From a virus, in the IMG/VR virus record IMGVR_UViG_3300025085_002722, positions 1 to 64,000 of that record: a stretch of DNA of 64,000 bases; one strand, written 5' to 3'. Below, in pieces: positions 7,104-15,959 of the stretch. Every line of letters begins with the position of its first letter. Position 1 is the first letter of the stretch. The position numbers and the translations under genes are program-made. A model generated the notes under the pieces. It was not told the DNA's origin. It made no database searches and was given only the letters and a program-made list of their open reading frames with translations.

Positions 7104-9965
7104 ATGGCAACATTAGTATCACCTGGTGTAGATATTTCAGTATCAGACGAATCGTTTTATTCGCCTGGCGGTCCTGGAACAGTACCTTTGATTGTAATTG
7201 CAACAGCAAAGAACAAATCTAATCCTGATGGATCGGGTCTAGCACCTTACTCCAAAGCAGAAACAGACAATGAACTTTACTTAATTACAAGTCAAAGAGA
7301 ATTGTTACAGCAATACGGAAATCCACAATTCTACAGCACAGGAGGAACTCCACAACATGGTTACGAATTAAACGAGTACGGTTTATTAGCCGCACATAGT
7401 TTTCTAGGTCTGGCTTCAAGAGCATACGTTCTTAGATCAGATGTAGACTTAGATGAATTAAAACCATTGTCAAATGCACCGTCGGCTGATCCGGCAGATG
7501 CAACTATATGGGTAGACTCAAGTGCTACTAAGTGGGGTATCTTCGAATATAACACATCTTCATCAAAGTATGAAGAAAAAACAGACGTAAAAATATTTAC
7601 AAAAGACGAAATTACCAGCGGTGGCGTACCAAAACCATCAGTAGGTAAAAATGGCGATATCGGGATCTTAGGTATAGATCAAAACGGTAAAGCAAAAGCA
7701 GAAGTAGTATATTACTTAAAAGCATCATCTGTATGGCATGAGTTGACAGATGCAAGTACATTTGTATCTAATACTTCTAAAGACTGTCAGTTTGTGACTC
7801 ATTTAAACAGACCAACTACAAGAAAAGACAGTAGTGCTCTTCAAAGTGGCGATTTAATTGTTCAAACAACATCAGCCGCAAGTGGATTAAAGTATGGACT
7901 AAAAGTTTATAACTCATCTACTGCATCATGGGTCAGTACAACAGCAGAAGGTTATGCCAATTCAGCAAGTGCTTATGCAAGTACAAGCATTGGTGCAACA
8001 CCAGACGCCGGCACATTCTTTGTAGAATATGATTCAGGTAATAAACTGGACTCAGACGTACATGGAAGATTTGCTTTAAGAAGACATAACGGTCAAAGCA
8101 GTTTACAAATACAAAGTTCAGCCGCTATTAGCGATACTGCAATAGCAAAACAAACAGGCGGTTCAGACTATGGTATCAGATTAAAAATTGATAATAGTGC
8201 ATCAAATATTGATGTTAAATTTTCAACTGATACAAGTGGCGACGGTAACGTTAGTGTTGATGACATTGTTCAAGACATAAATGACCAATTATCATCAACA
8301 AATGTAGTAGCATCAAACGTATCTGGTAAACTTACACTTGTTTCCAATGACGGTAAAGACATTGATGTTTTCAATGGAGATGTAGGTGGTGTATCATTTA
8401 ATGTATTCACAGAATTAAACATTGCTACAGGTAATTACAGTAACTTTAAAGTTGCAGACGTTTCTGGAACAGTTGCACAAATTGATAGTAAAAATTATGA
8501 ATTTGGTACTACAGCACCAACTGGTGATTTAGCAACAGGTAAACTTTGGTATGATAGCAGTAACAATGTTGACATTTGGTACAACAAAAATGTTGGCGGA
8601 ACTGCAACATGGACAAAATACTCAGCAGACTACGATGTAAACGTAGCGGCGAGTGAGCCTACAACACAAAGCGATGGCGGTTCTTTAGTGGACGGCGACC
8701 TTTGGGTTGATTCAGATAATTTAGAAGATTATCCATTAATTTACAAAAGAAAATCAAGTGCATGGGTACTAGTTGATAATTCAGATCAAGTATCAGCAGA
8801 CGGCGTCCTGTTCTTAGATTTAGCATCATATGGCGCATCAGTGGTAGACGCAGATGCAAAAGATCCAGCAACAGTACCATTTGGTATTTTAGCATGGAAC
8901 TTTAGAGCCAGTGGTAAAAACGTTAAGAAATACTACACTTCATATTCTTACAGTGGCGGTACACTATCTAACGTATGGGTAAGTGAGTCAGGCAACAAAG
9001 CAGACGGTTCACCATACATGGGTAGAAAAGCACAAAGAAAAGTTATTGTACAATCAATGCAGGCCGCATTAGCAAACAATAGCGAAATCAGAAGTGAAGT
9101 TAATTTCTACAACTTGATTGCCGCTCCTGGATATCCAGAACTAATAGATGAGATGATTACTCTTAACACAGATAAGAAAGAAGTCGCATTTATTGTTGGT
9201 GATAGTCCAATGAGATTAAAATCAGATGCAACCAGCATTAAAAACTGGTCAACCAATGCCAATAACGCAAGTGAAAACGGTGAAGATGGACTTATTGCAA
9301 GTAATCCATACGTTTCAGTTCACTATCCATCAGGTTTAACAACAAACTTAGACGGAAGTAGTGTTGCTGTACCGGCTTCTCATATTGCATTAAGAACATT
9401 TGCATTTAATGACAATGTGGCATATCAATGGTTTGCACCAGCAGGGTATCAAAGAGGTATAGTACAAAACGCAACTAGTGTCGGTTATGTTGACGGACCA
9501 AGTGGCGAGTTTGTACCTGTTTCATTAAACAACGGACAAAGAGATACACTTTATGCAAATAAAGTTAATCCAATTGCTAACTTCCCAGGAAGAGGCTTAG
9601 TTGTATTTGGACAGAAGACTCTAAACCCAACTGCAAGTGCATTAGATAGAATTAACGTAGCAAGGCTTGTAAACTATATTAGATATCAATTAGATATCGC
9701 AGTTAAGCCTTTCTTATTTGAACCAAATGATGGTATAACCAGATCAGGTGTTAAGCGAGTTGCTGATTCATTATTATCAGAACTAGTTACACTAAGAGGT
9801 CTATTTGACTTTATTAGTGTTTGTGATACAACAAATAACACACCTGCAAGGATTGACAAAAACGAATTATACTTGGATATAGCAATTCAGCCAACTAAAG
9901 CAGTTGAATTTATATACATTCCGATTAGAATTCAGTCAACTCTTGGTCAAACAGGCTCAGAATAA
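7104..9965 (+). CDS. 18: Contractile tail sheath protein, T4 gp18-like
   Basis: The sheath surrounds the tail tube and contracts during infection. The N-terminus (MATLVSPGVDISVSDESFY) and the C-terminal block from ALDRINVARLVNYIRYQLDI to AVEFIYIPIRIQ are typical of gp18-type sheaths. At 953 residues it is well above the 659 of T4, with extra surface domains in the middle. Three copies of a motif with a Trp-x-Asp-Ser start and a Tyr...Trp end lie near residues 131-155, 478-510 and 531-565. Related motifs occur in gp14 and gp15. A strong ribosome-binding site and a terminator downstream indicate high late expression. Confidence 0.92.
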   Translation: MATLVSPGVDISVSDESFYSPGGPGTVPLIVIATAKNKSNPDGSGLAPYSKAETDNELYLITSQRELLQQYGNPQFYSTGGTPQHGYELNEYGLLAAHSFLGLASRAYVLRSDVDLDELKPLSNAPSADPADATIWVDSSATKWGIFEYNTSSSKYEEKTDVKIFTKDEITSGGVPKPSVGKNGDIGILGIDQNGKAKAEVVYYLKASSVWHELTDASTFVSNTSKDCQFVTHLNRPTTRKDSSALQSGDLIVQTTSAASGLKYGLKVYNSSTASWVSTTAEGYANSASAYASTSIGATPDAGTFFVEYDSGNKLDSDVHGRFALRRHNGQSSLQIQSSAAISDTAIAKQTGGSDYGIRLKIDNSASNIDVKFSTDTSGDGNVSVDDIVQDINDQLSSTNVVASNVSGKLTLVSNDGKDIDVFNGDVGGVSFNVFTELNIATGNYSNFKVADVSGTVAQIDSKNYEFGTTAPTGDLATGKLWYDSSNNVDIWYNKNVGGTATWTKYSADYDVNVAASEPTTQSDGGSLVDGDLWVDSDNLEDYPLIYKRKSSAWVLVDNSDQVSADGVLFLDLASYGASVVDADAKDPATVPFGILAWNFRASGKNVKKYYTSYSYSGGTLSNVWVSESGNKADGSPYMGRKAQRKVIVQSMQAALANNSEIRSEVNFYNLIAAPGYPELIDEMITLNTDKKEVAFIVGDSPMRLKSDATSIKNWSTNANNASENGEDGLIASNPYVSVHYPSGLTTNLDGSSVAVPASHIALRTFAFNDNVAYQWFAPAGYQRGIVQNATSVGYVDGPSGEFVPVSLNNGQRDTLYANKVNPIANFPGRGLVVFGQKTLNPTASALDRINVARLVNYIRYQLDIAVKPFLFEPNDGITRSGVKRVADSLLSELVTLRGLFDFISVCDTTNNTPARIDKNELYLDIAIQPTKAVEFIYIPIRIQSTLGQTGSE

Positions 9966-9983
9966 GATTATTCTAAAAATTAT

Positions 9984-10013
9984 AAAGGGTGGATTTTTCC
10001 GCCCTTTATTTTT
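9984..10013 (+). terminator. Rho-independent terminator after the sheath gene
   Basis: AAAGGGTGG pairs with CCGCCCTTT (nine pairs, one G-U) around a 6-base loop, followed by ATTTTT. It separates the sheath and tube transcripts. Confidence 0.85.
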
Positions 10014-10024
10014 GGCCGAAAGAT

Positions 10025-10032
10025 GATAAATA
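10025..10032 (+). promoter_or_regulatory. T4-type late promoter of the tube gene
   Basis: GATAAATA followed by a leader of about 37 bases with TAGGAG before the ATG at 10075. Confidence 0.78.
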
Positions 10033-10074
10033 AATGTAATTAGCATGTATAACATGTGATTAGGAGATCGAAAG

Positions 10075-10695
10075 ATGGCAGTAACAAAAGATAAATTTGG
10101 TGTACCTATTGAAGGTGCTCGATTAGGTATTTTACAACCTAAACTCAAATACAGATTCCGTGTAATCGTAACTGGATTTGGAGCAGGTGGTAGAACCGAT
10201 GAGTTTACAAGTAACATCGTGAGTGTAACTAGACCAACATTTAATGTTGACGAAGTTGAAGTTCACAGTTATAACTCTCGTGCATATATTTCAGGTAAAC
10301 ATCAATGGGAAGCGATTAATCTCAGTTTAAGGGATGATATTACTAACCAAGTTTCCGCTTTAGTCGGTCAGCAAATCCAAAGACAATTTAACCATTTCGA
10401 ACAAACTACCGCAGTTAGTGGTGGAGACTATAAATTCGATATGCTTATCCAAGTCTTAGATGGTACAAATGCTGAGCCAACAGAGCAATGGGAACTAGAA
10501 GGATGTATGCTACAACAGGTTAACTATAGTGATCACTCATATGATGCCAGCGAAATTGTTCAACTAGACTTGAACGTCAGATACGATAACGCGGTACATG
10601 TGGCAGGACCTAATACACTCGGTGGTAAAGTTGCCGCAGGTGACCCATTCCCATTGGTATCACCACTACCAGCAACACCAGGCACTGGAGTATAA
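10075..10695 (+). CDS. 19: Tail tube protein, T4 gp19-like
   Basis: This 206-residue protein forms the inner tail tube. Family features are the YRFRVIVTGFGAG strand near the start, the block VTRPTFNVDEVEVHSYNS, the NLSLRDDITN segment, and WELEGCMLQQVNYSDHSY with a final strand IVQLDLNVRYDNA. It lies directly after the sheath gene as in T4, and has its own late promoter and ribosome-binding site. The Pro-rich last 20 residues look like a short extension. Confidence 0.92.
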   Translation: MAVTKDKFGVPIEGARLGILQPKLKYRFRVIVTGFGAGGRTDEFTSNIVSVTRPTFNVDEVEVHSYNSRAYISGKHQWEAINLSLRDDITNQVSALVGQQIQRQFNHFEQTTAVSGGDYKFDMLIQVLDGTNAEPTEQWELEGCMLQQVNYSDHSYDASEIVQLDLNVRYDNAVHVAGPNTLGGKVAAGDPFPLVSPLPATPGTGV

Positions 10696-10723
10696 TTTAG
10701 GCCTATATCTATAGGGAGGACCG

Positions 10724-11788
10724 ATGGCGAAATTCTGGAAAGAGTTAATCGGCGGACAAGTTAAAAACGGGATTTATGTAGCCGGACCTAGACACGCAAG
10801 TAGTAAACTAGCGAGTTTTAGTACCGGCAATCCCCCTCGTTTGCCGTTTCAGTATATAGTTCATTTTGAACTAAATCCCACATTACAAGCATTATTTTTA
10901 AATAAGACTGGGCCTTATTCCCTAGCACAAATGGTCAAAACAATTGATATGCCAAGTATGGCTGTGACAGTTGAAAAAAGACCAAAGTATAATAAAAATG
11001 TTCCAGTAATTTTAACAAAAGAATTCAAACCTTTTAATGTAACAGTACATGATGATGTATCGAGTACATGGCAAGAACTGTGGCAAGTATATTACAATTA
11101 TCATTTTACTGATGGCAGACATACTCAAGCAGTTCCAGGAGTTGCTTCAGGTGAACTCCAAGACTGGAATAGTGTAATACATAATAGTAAACTAATAAGA
11201 CACGAAGGCGACCATATGAGTCAATTCGATGGTATAGATGTTCATAATGCCACAAATGCACAATTCTTTAATAATATTCATGTTTATCAAATACATGGTC
11301 AAACAGTACAACGCACAACAGCCGTCAATCCGATGATCAGTGATGTGTCGTTTACGCCACTAGATTACGCAGGAGCAGGAAGTTCACAGGAAATAACTTT
11401 TGCATTTGAATACGAAAAGTTACATTATTCTCCTGTTATAAATTTTGATTTTGATGAGGAAAGCACATTCTTACAAGAGGCTATAGAAGATTATACTAAA
11501 GCAACACCATTCAATCCAACCGGTGATAGACTAAGAGGAATTGTAAAAGGTTTATTTGGATTAACTCAACGTGCCGGCAATAGAGGCAAAAATTTAACTG
11601 CTGTAAATACAGCACCAAGACAAGACTACGGTGGCGATTTAAGTAGTATAAAAACAGCAGGTGAAGATCCCGAAGCAGTTGGATTCTTTGGTAACCTAGT
11701 TCGTAATGCTGTTAGAAAAAAAGCAAATGAACTTACCGATGGATTACTCAAGAAAAATAACAAAAACCTTAGCAAGTTCAAGATATAA
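10724..11788 (+). CDS. 54: Tube-fold baseplate protein, probably gp54-like tail tube initiator
   Basis: This 354-residue protein shows the tube/hub fold pattern: LPFQYIVHFELN strand, VKTIDMPSMAV, then FNVTVHDDVSSTWQELWQVYYNYHFTDG and a late strand pair ending ITFAFEYEKLHY. The combination of a His-Asp block and a YYxYxFxDG block is typical of baseplate tube-initiator proteins of marine T4-like phages, which nucleate the tube on the baseplate. The basic C-terminus (from about 265) is less conserved. It follows the tube gene with a GGGAGG ribosome-binding site. T4 gp48-like identity is the alternative. Confidence 0.62.
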   Translation: MAKFWKELIGGQVKNGIYVAGPRHASSKLASFSTGNPPRLPFQYIVHFELNPTLQALFLNKTGPYSLAQMVKTIDMPSMAVTVEKRPKYNKNVPVILTKEFKPFNVTVHDDVSSTWQELWQVYYNYHFTDGRHTQAVPGVASGELQDWNSVIHNSKLIRHEGDHMSQFDGIDVHNATNAQFFNNIHVYQIHGQTVQRTTAVNPMISDVSFTPLDYAGAGSSQEITFAFEYEKLHYSPVINFDFDEESTFLQEAIEDYTKATPFNPTGDRLRGIVKGLFGLTQRAGNRGKNLTAVNTAPRQDYGGDLSSIKTAGEDPEAVGFFGNLVRNAVRKKANELTDGLLKKNNKNLSKFKI

Positions 11789-11791
11789 AAC

Positions 11792-12223
11792 ATGAGTAAC
11801 ATATACAAAAATTTTGGAGTAGATTTTGACACAAATAAGTCTGATAACTCCTATAAAATTATATCCAAAACAGGTGAAGATTTAAGTATCAATCCTGAAG
11901 TACTACAAATAAAACAATTAACAACACAGGCAAACACAATTAAAAACGGTGTAGACGGATATAAAATTGAGCAGGTATTTGCAGATTTTAAAAGTGCTGG
12001 TTTAACAGAAAAATTAGCAAACTTCTATACAATCACACTAAAAGAAATTGCAGATAACACAGAAGTAGATATGCTATCTCTGTATACAAAAGAAGATAAC
12101 AAAATACTGATTAACAATAGTGTAATGGCTCTTATCAACAATACCTTACCAAATTCGGTAAGATTTCAAAACTCTGTAAACATCAAATCAAATAAATACG
12201 TTCGCCTACTCATAGGGGCGTAA
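11792..12223 (+). CDS. Unknown protein in the tail gene cluster, 143 aa
   Basis: I do not recognise this 143-residue protein. It lies 3 bases after the tube-initiator-like gene and immediately before gene 4, so it is co-transcribed with virion assembly genes. The C-terminus (NSVNIKSNKYVRLLIGA) looks like beta strand, and the middle looks helical. A small baseplate or tail assembly role is plausible from position only. Confidence 0.7.
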   Translation: MSNIYKNFGVDFDTNKSDNSYKIISKTGEDLSINPEVLQIKQLTTQANTIKNGVDGYKIEQVFADFKSAGLTEKLANFYTITLKEIADNTEVDMLSLYTKEDNKILINNSVMALINNTLPNSVRFQNSVNIKSNKYVRLLIGA

Positions 12224-12224
12224 C

Positions 12225-12665
12225 ATGGCCAAATACGCCAAAGGCACATTCGAACCACAAAATCCCGGAAAGTACACAGGTGCTAAAACTCCTTACTATC
12301 GCAGTAGTTGGGAACTAGCATTTATGAACATGTGTGACAGTCATCCTAATATTACACAATGGGCAAGTGAAAATTTAAAAATCCCATACAGACACCCTGT
12401 AACAGGAAAGCATACAGTATATGTACCAGACTTTACAGTAATTTACACTGATAAAGATGGCAAGAATCATATGGAAGTAATTGAGATAAAACCAGGCAGT
12501 CAAAGTACAATGGAAAGTGCAAGAAGTAGTGCAGAAAAAATTCAAGTTGCCATTAACTTAGCCAAATGGACAGCCGCAAATGAGTGGTGCCAACGCAAAG
12601 GTGTACGGTTTAGAGTGTTAAATGAGAATCACATATACATGAACACCAAGAAGAGAAAGAACTAA
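12225..12665 (+). CDS. 4: Head completion nuclease-like protein, T4 gp4-like
   Basis: T4 gp4 is needed for head completion and is related to TnsA-like nucleases. This 146-residue protein has the family blocks YYRSSWELAFMNMCD, TQWASENLKIPY, VYVPDFTVIY and EVIEIKPGSQ. The candidate PD-(D/E)XK residues are Glu30, Asp69, Glu87 and Lys89. Length and block order agree with T4 gp4. It is packed between structural genes and the small terminase, two bases after the preceding stop. Confidence 0.85.
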   Translation: MAKYAKGTFEPQNPGKYTGAKTPYYRSSWELAFMNMCDSHPNITQWASENLKIPYRHPVTGKHTVYVPDFTVIYTDKDGKNHMEVIEIKPGSQSTMESARSSAEKIQVAINLAKWTAANEWCQRKGVRFRVLNENHIYMNTKKRKN

Positions 12666-12673
12666 ATACAACT

Positions 12674-13138
12674 ATGACACGCAAACTAGAAGAAGAATTT
12701 AATTTGCCTCCAATAGAAGACGTGTTGCCTGTTGAGAAAAAAGAAGAAAGCAAAGAAATTACAGAAGTAGAAATCAAAGAAGCATTAACAAATGCAGAAA
12801 AAATTGATTCTGCTTTACCTAGAGTTAAAGATTTAGAAACACATGATAAAGAAATGGAAGATATTGCACAGAAGGCAATTGATAGTTATGATGAACTTAT
12901 GAATTTAGGTATGAATGTGCAAGATGCTCATGCAGGAAGAGTATTTGAAACAGCAAGTAAAATGTTACAAATAGCAATGGACAGTAAAAATGCCAAAGTC
13001 GACAAAAAATTAAAGATGATTGACTTGCAAATACGCAAAATGAGGCTAGATCAGAATGAAGGAACAGAGACTAGTAGCGATGGCGGTGTAATGGATAGAA
13101 ATCACATCCTCCAAATTTTAAACAAAAAAGATAAATAA
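12674..13138 (+). CDS. 16: Terminase small subunit, T4 gp16-like
   Basis: The small terminase regulates the packaging motor gp17. This 154-residue protein has an acidic N-terminus and a central helical pair (about residues 54-118: DKEMEDIAQKAIDSYDELMNLG and the following GRVFETASKMLQIAMDSKNA block) like that of gp16 proteins in marine T4-like phages, followed by a charged tail. It is not adjacent to gene 17 as in T4: two unknown genes intervene. Low sequence conservation of this family keeps confidence moderate. Confidence 0.7.
   Translation: MTRKLEEEFNLPPIEDVLPVEKKEESKEITEVEIKEALTNAEKIDSALPRVKDLETHDKEMEDIAQKAIDSYDELMNLGMNVQDAHAGRVFETASKMLQIAMDSKNAKVDKKLKMIDLQIRKMRLDQNEGTETSSDGGVMDRNHILQILNKKDK
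13130..13137 (+). promoter_or_regulatory. T4-type late promoter upstream of the 229-aa gene
   Basis: GATAAATA overlaps the last codons of gene 16. The predicted leader of about 12 bases contains AGGAG, so this late transcript does have a ribosome-binding site. Confidence 0.72.
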
Positions 13139-13154
13139 CTACATAGGAGATAGT

Positions 13155-13844
13155 ATGAAAGCACCTTTTAAACAAATTATAAAAGAAAGTTTTAGTAAAA
13201 CATTTAATTATAGAATCAAATTTGCTGGCGATGTTACCAACGAAGGTATCAAGCAATTAGAAAATATTCTTGGCAAGTATGGTGTTGAGAGTGTTAGTAG
13301 TGCTAAAAGAACTCCTATTCAAGATGAGCCTTTGGACTTTAAAAACAAAAGACTAAAAGGACCAACAGAAGTAACAAGTGTAGATGTTGTACTTAAATAT
13401 CCAATAAACGAAAGATTATTAGAAGTTTGGGTAGCAGTAAATATGCAAATGCTTTCAGAATATGTTGTAATTCAACCAGTAGAAAGTCCTAGAACATTAG
13501 AAGATGAAGTCACAAAAAACAGAATCGAAAATGACAAGGATAGATATGCTGATATGGAAGAAGCAGAATTAACAAACGAAGAACAAGCACATTACGAAAT
13601 TGAAAACAAAGATTTAGACTTTGCAGAATTAGGAATGTACGGCGAAGAGTTTAATTCAAAATTTATAGCAGAATTACAAAAAATCAAAGATGAAAAAGGT
13701 GCTGATTATTTTAGAAACTATCCTAGCAAAAGCATGATGATGGGCGATGACCTCAAACCATTAGCAGACGCAGTAGGACTAGCACACGATCCAAGTGTAC
13801 AAGGTAACGAGTATCCAATTAATCAAGGACCGGTAGTACAATAA
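13155..13844 (+). CDS. Unknown phage protein, 229 aa
   Basis: The first 115 residues form an alternating strand-helix pattern (YRIKFAGDV, then KQLENILGKYGVESVSS, then SVDVVLKYPIN) and the rest is acidic. I do not recognise a named family, although this type of protein occurs beside terminase genes in marine T4-like phages. The N-terminus MKAPFKQIIKES is weakly like the capsid-targeting motif seen in other genes here. It has an AGGAG ribosome-binding site and its stop overlaps the start of the next gene. A structural or packaging role is inferred from context only. Confidence 0.72.
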   Translation: MKAPFKQIIKESFSKTFNYRIKFAGDVTNEGIKQLENILGKYGVESVSSAKRTPIQDEPLDFKNKRLKGPTEVTSVDVVLKYPINERLLEVWVAVNMQMLSEYVVIQPVESPRTLEDEVTKNRIENDKDRYADMEEAELTNEEQAHYEIENKDLDFAELGMYGEEFNSKFIAELQKIKDEKGADYFRNYPSKSMMMGDDLKPLADAVGLAHDPSVQGNEYPINQGPVVQ

Positions 13845-14329
13845 TGTCAGACGAAATTAGAAACTATATTTCCATCATGGAGTCATTTTATATGTCTTCT
13901 CCATATGGACAACAAAGCGAAAGCGATGATAAGGAAACAGTAACTTATAGCAAGACTAAGAAGCAAGGCGATAATACTGTTACTGTGAGTGCTAATGCTG
14001 ACAGCATGGACGAACTACACGACATTTTAAAACTTGCAGGTATCACATTACCTAAAGGCAAAGATTCAGAAGAAGAACACGACCACGAAGAACATGATCA
14101 CGATGAAGAACCAAAACAAGGCGAGTACGCAGACGATATGTGTGATGGTTGCGGAAAGCCTGGTGATGAGTGCGAATGTGAAGACTGCGATCAACACGGC
14201 GATGACGATGAAGGTGAAAAGAAGCCTGTGGTAATTAGTCTCAAACCAAAAGGAATGGGATATGATCCAGTAGGTGGTGATAAAAAAGAAATTCTTAACG
14301 CATTAATGAACCGTTACAAAAGCCTGTAA
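13844..14329 (+). CDS. Cys/His/Asp-rich protein, possible metal binder
   Basis: This 161-residue protein has a low-complexity middle with His-Asp-Glu runs (about residues 75-90) and then a Cys cluster with pattern C-x2-C-x6-C-x-C-x2-C-x2-H. These are plausible zinc or other metal ligands. The start (MSDEIRNYISIMES) looks helical and the end (ILNALMNRYKSL) is a short helix. Function is unknown. It overlaps the preceding gene by one base and precedes the large terminase. Confidence 0.7.
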   Translation: MSDEIRNYISIMESFYMSSPYGQQSESDDKETVTYSKTKKQGDNTVTVSANADSMDELHDILKLAGITLPKGKDSEEEHDHEEHDHDEEPKQGEYADDMCDGCGKPGDECECEDCDQHGDDDEGEKKPVVISLKPKGMGYDPVGGDKKEILNALMNRYKSL

Positions 14330-14353
14330 ACACTTTTCTTAACCAAAAACCCA

Positions 14354-14361
14354 CATAAATA
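14354..14361 (+). promoter_or_regulatory. T4-type late promoter of gene 17
   Basis: CATAAATA, then ACTGT, then the ATG of gene 17. The predicted transcript starts at the initiation codon. Confidence 0.78.
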
Positions 14362-14366
14362 ACTGT

Positions 14367-15935
14367 ATGCCTAAAGGAACGCAGGATTACAGTTTAACCA
14401 AACGAGCATTTGCAAAGCAAAACTTCACCGAAGATCAAATCGTTGAGTTACAAAATTGTATGGATCTAATGACTGGTCCAGCATACTTTATGGAACATTT
14501 TGTAAAAATACAACACCCTACAAAAGGCGGAATTAAGTTTGAGCCTTTTGAATTCCAAGAAAGATTAATTGATACATATTCTAAATATCGATACAGTATT
14601 AACATGTTACCCAGACAGACTGGTAAAACAACATGTGCGGCCGCATACTTACTTTGGTATGCAATGTTTGTAGCAGACAGCACAATACTTGTAGCGGCAC
14701 ATAAACACACAGGTGCTCAAGAGATCATGCAACGTATTAGGTATGCTTACGAAAGTGTACCTGATCATATTAGAGCAGGTGTTACAGAATACAACAAAGG
14801 TAGTTTAAGTTTTGATAATGGTAGCAGGATAGTTAGTGCTACAACAACTGAAAATACTGGTAGGGGTATGTCACTTTCATTGGTATACTTAGATGAGTTT
14901 GCATTCGTACCGCCACGCATCGCGTCTGAGTTTTGGACAGCACTATCGCCGACATTAAGTACAGGCGGTAAGTGTATTGTTACAAGTACACCTAACAGTG
15001 ACGACGACACATTTGCAAACATATGGCATCAAGCAATACAACAAGTAGACGAATACGGAGAAGAACAAGACGTAGGCACAAATGGATTTAAAGCATTTCG
15101 TGTTAATTGGCAAGAGCACCCAGACAGAGACGAACTTTGGGCAAAAGCAGAACGTAGTAGAATTGGCGAAGAAAGATTTAGACGTGAACACGAATGTGAA
15201 TTTATTATATACGATGAAACACTTATAGATTCTCTTAAATTAGTTGACATGAAAGGTGTTGATCCAATCAGACGCAGTGGCCAAATACGTTGGTATGAAA
15301 ACATTGACCCAAACAAAATATATGTAATAACACTTGACCCTAGTACAGGAACAGGCGGCGACAATGCGGCCATAGTGTGTTATGATTTACCTAGTATGAA
15401 TCAAGTGTGCGAATGGCAACACAATAAAACTCCCATAGAAGGACAAATAAAACTACTACGAGATATAGCATTAGAATTAAAAAGCGAAGGTGCTACAGAA
15501 ATATACTGGACTGTAGAAAATAATGCTATCGGCGAAGCGGCATTAGTAGTAATCAGAGACACAGGCGAAGAAAGTTTCCCAGGCACATTCTTGCATGAAC
15601 CAAATAAAGTACAAGGCAAAAAAGGAAGAAAAGGTTACCACACACATCATAAAAACAAAATGGAAGGTGCGTTAGCAATGAAACGACTTATAGAAAGTGG
15701 TAAACTTAAATTGCGTAGTAAAAACATTATTAGAGAATTAAAAGAATTTGTAGCACGTGGTACAACCTTTGCGGCAAAACCAGGAGGCAGTGATGACTTG
15801 GTTATGGCTACATTAGTAGCAGTTAGAATGATAACATACATAGCACAATACGAAGATGCTATATATGACGAAATAGAAACCAGTGTAGGCGATGATGACG
15901 ATTACAGTGGTCCTATGCCAATAGGTGTTTTATAA
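14367..15935 (+). CDS. 17: Terminase large subunit, T4 gp17-like
   Basis: This is the packaging motor: an ATPase that pumps DNA into the head and a nuclease that cuts it. The Walker A-like motif PRQTGKTT is at residues 82-89 and Walker B with catalytic Glu in LVYLDEFAF (Asp176, Glu177). The nuclease domain begins near VITLDPSTGTGGD (Asp324), with Glu384 in WTVENNAIGEA and Asp residues in GGSDDLVMATLVA. The length of 522 is somewhat shorter than T4 gp17 (610). The ATG is placed on the predicted start point of its late promoter, without a ribosome-binding site. Confidence 0.95.
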   Translation: MPKGTQDYSLTKRAFAKQNFTEDQIVELQNCMDLMTGPAYFMEHFVKIQHPTKGGIKFEPFEFQERLIDTYSKYRYSINMLPRQTGKTTCAAAYLLWYAMFVADSTILVAAHKHTGAQEIMQRIRYAYESVPDHIRAGVTEYNKGSLSFDNGSRIVSATTTENTGRGMSLSLVYLDEFAFVPPRIASEFWTALSPTLSTGGKCIVTSTPNSDDDTFANIWHQAIQQVDEYGEEQDVGTNGFKAFRVNWQEHPDRDELWAKAERSRIGEERFRREHECEFIIYDETLIDSLKLVDMKGVDPIRRSGQIRWYENIDPNKIYVITLDPSTGTGGDNAAIVCYDLPSMNQVCEWQHNKTPIEGQIKLLRDIALELKSEGATEIYWTVENNAIGEAALVVIRDTGEESFPGTFLHEPNKVQGKKGRKGYHTHHKNKMEGALAMKRLIESGKLKLRSKNIIRELKEFVARGTTFAAKPGGSDDLVMATLVAVRMITYIAQYEDAIYDEIETSVGDDDDYSGPMPIGVL

Positions 15936-15946
15936 TTAGTTTTTTT

Positions 15947-15954
15947 GATAAATA
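15947..15954 (+). promoter_or_regulatory. T4-type late promoter of the 411-aa gene
   Basis: GATAAATA, then TAAGT, then ATG at 15960, giving a predicted leaderless transcript. Confidence 0.78.
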
Positions 15955-15959
15955 TAAGT

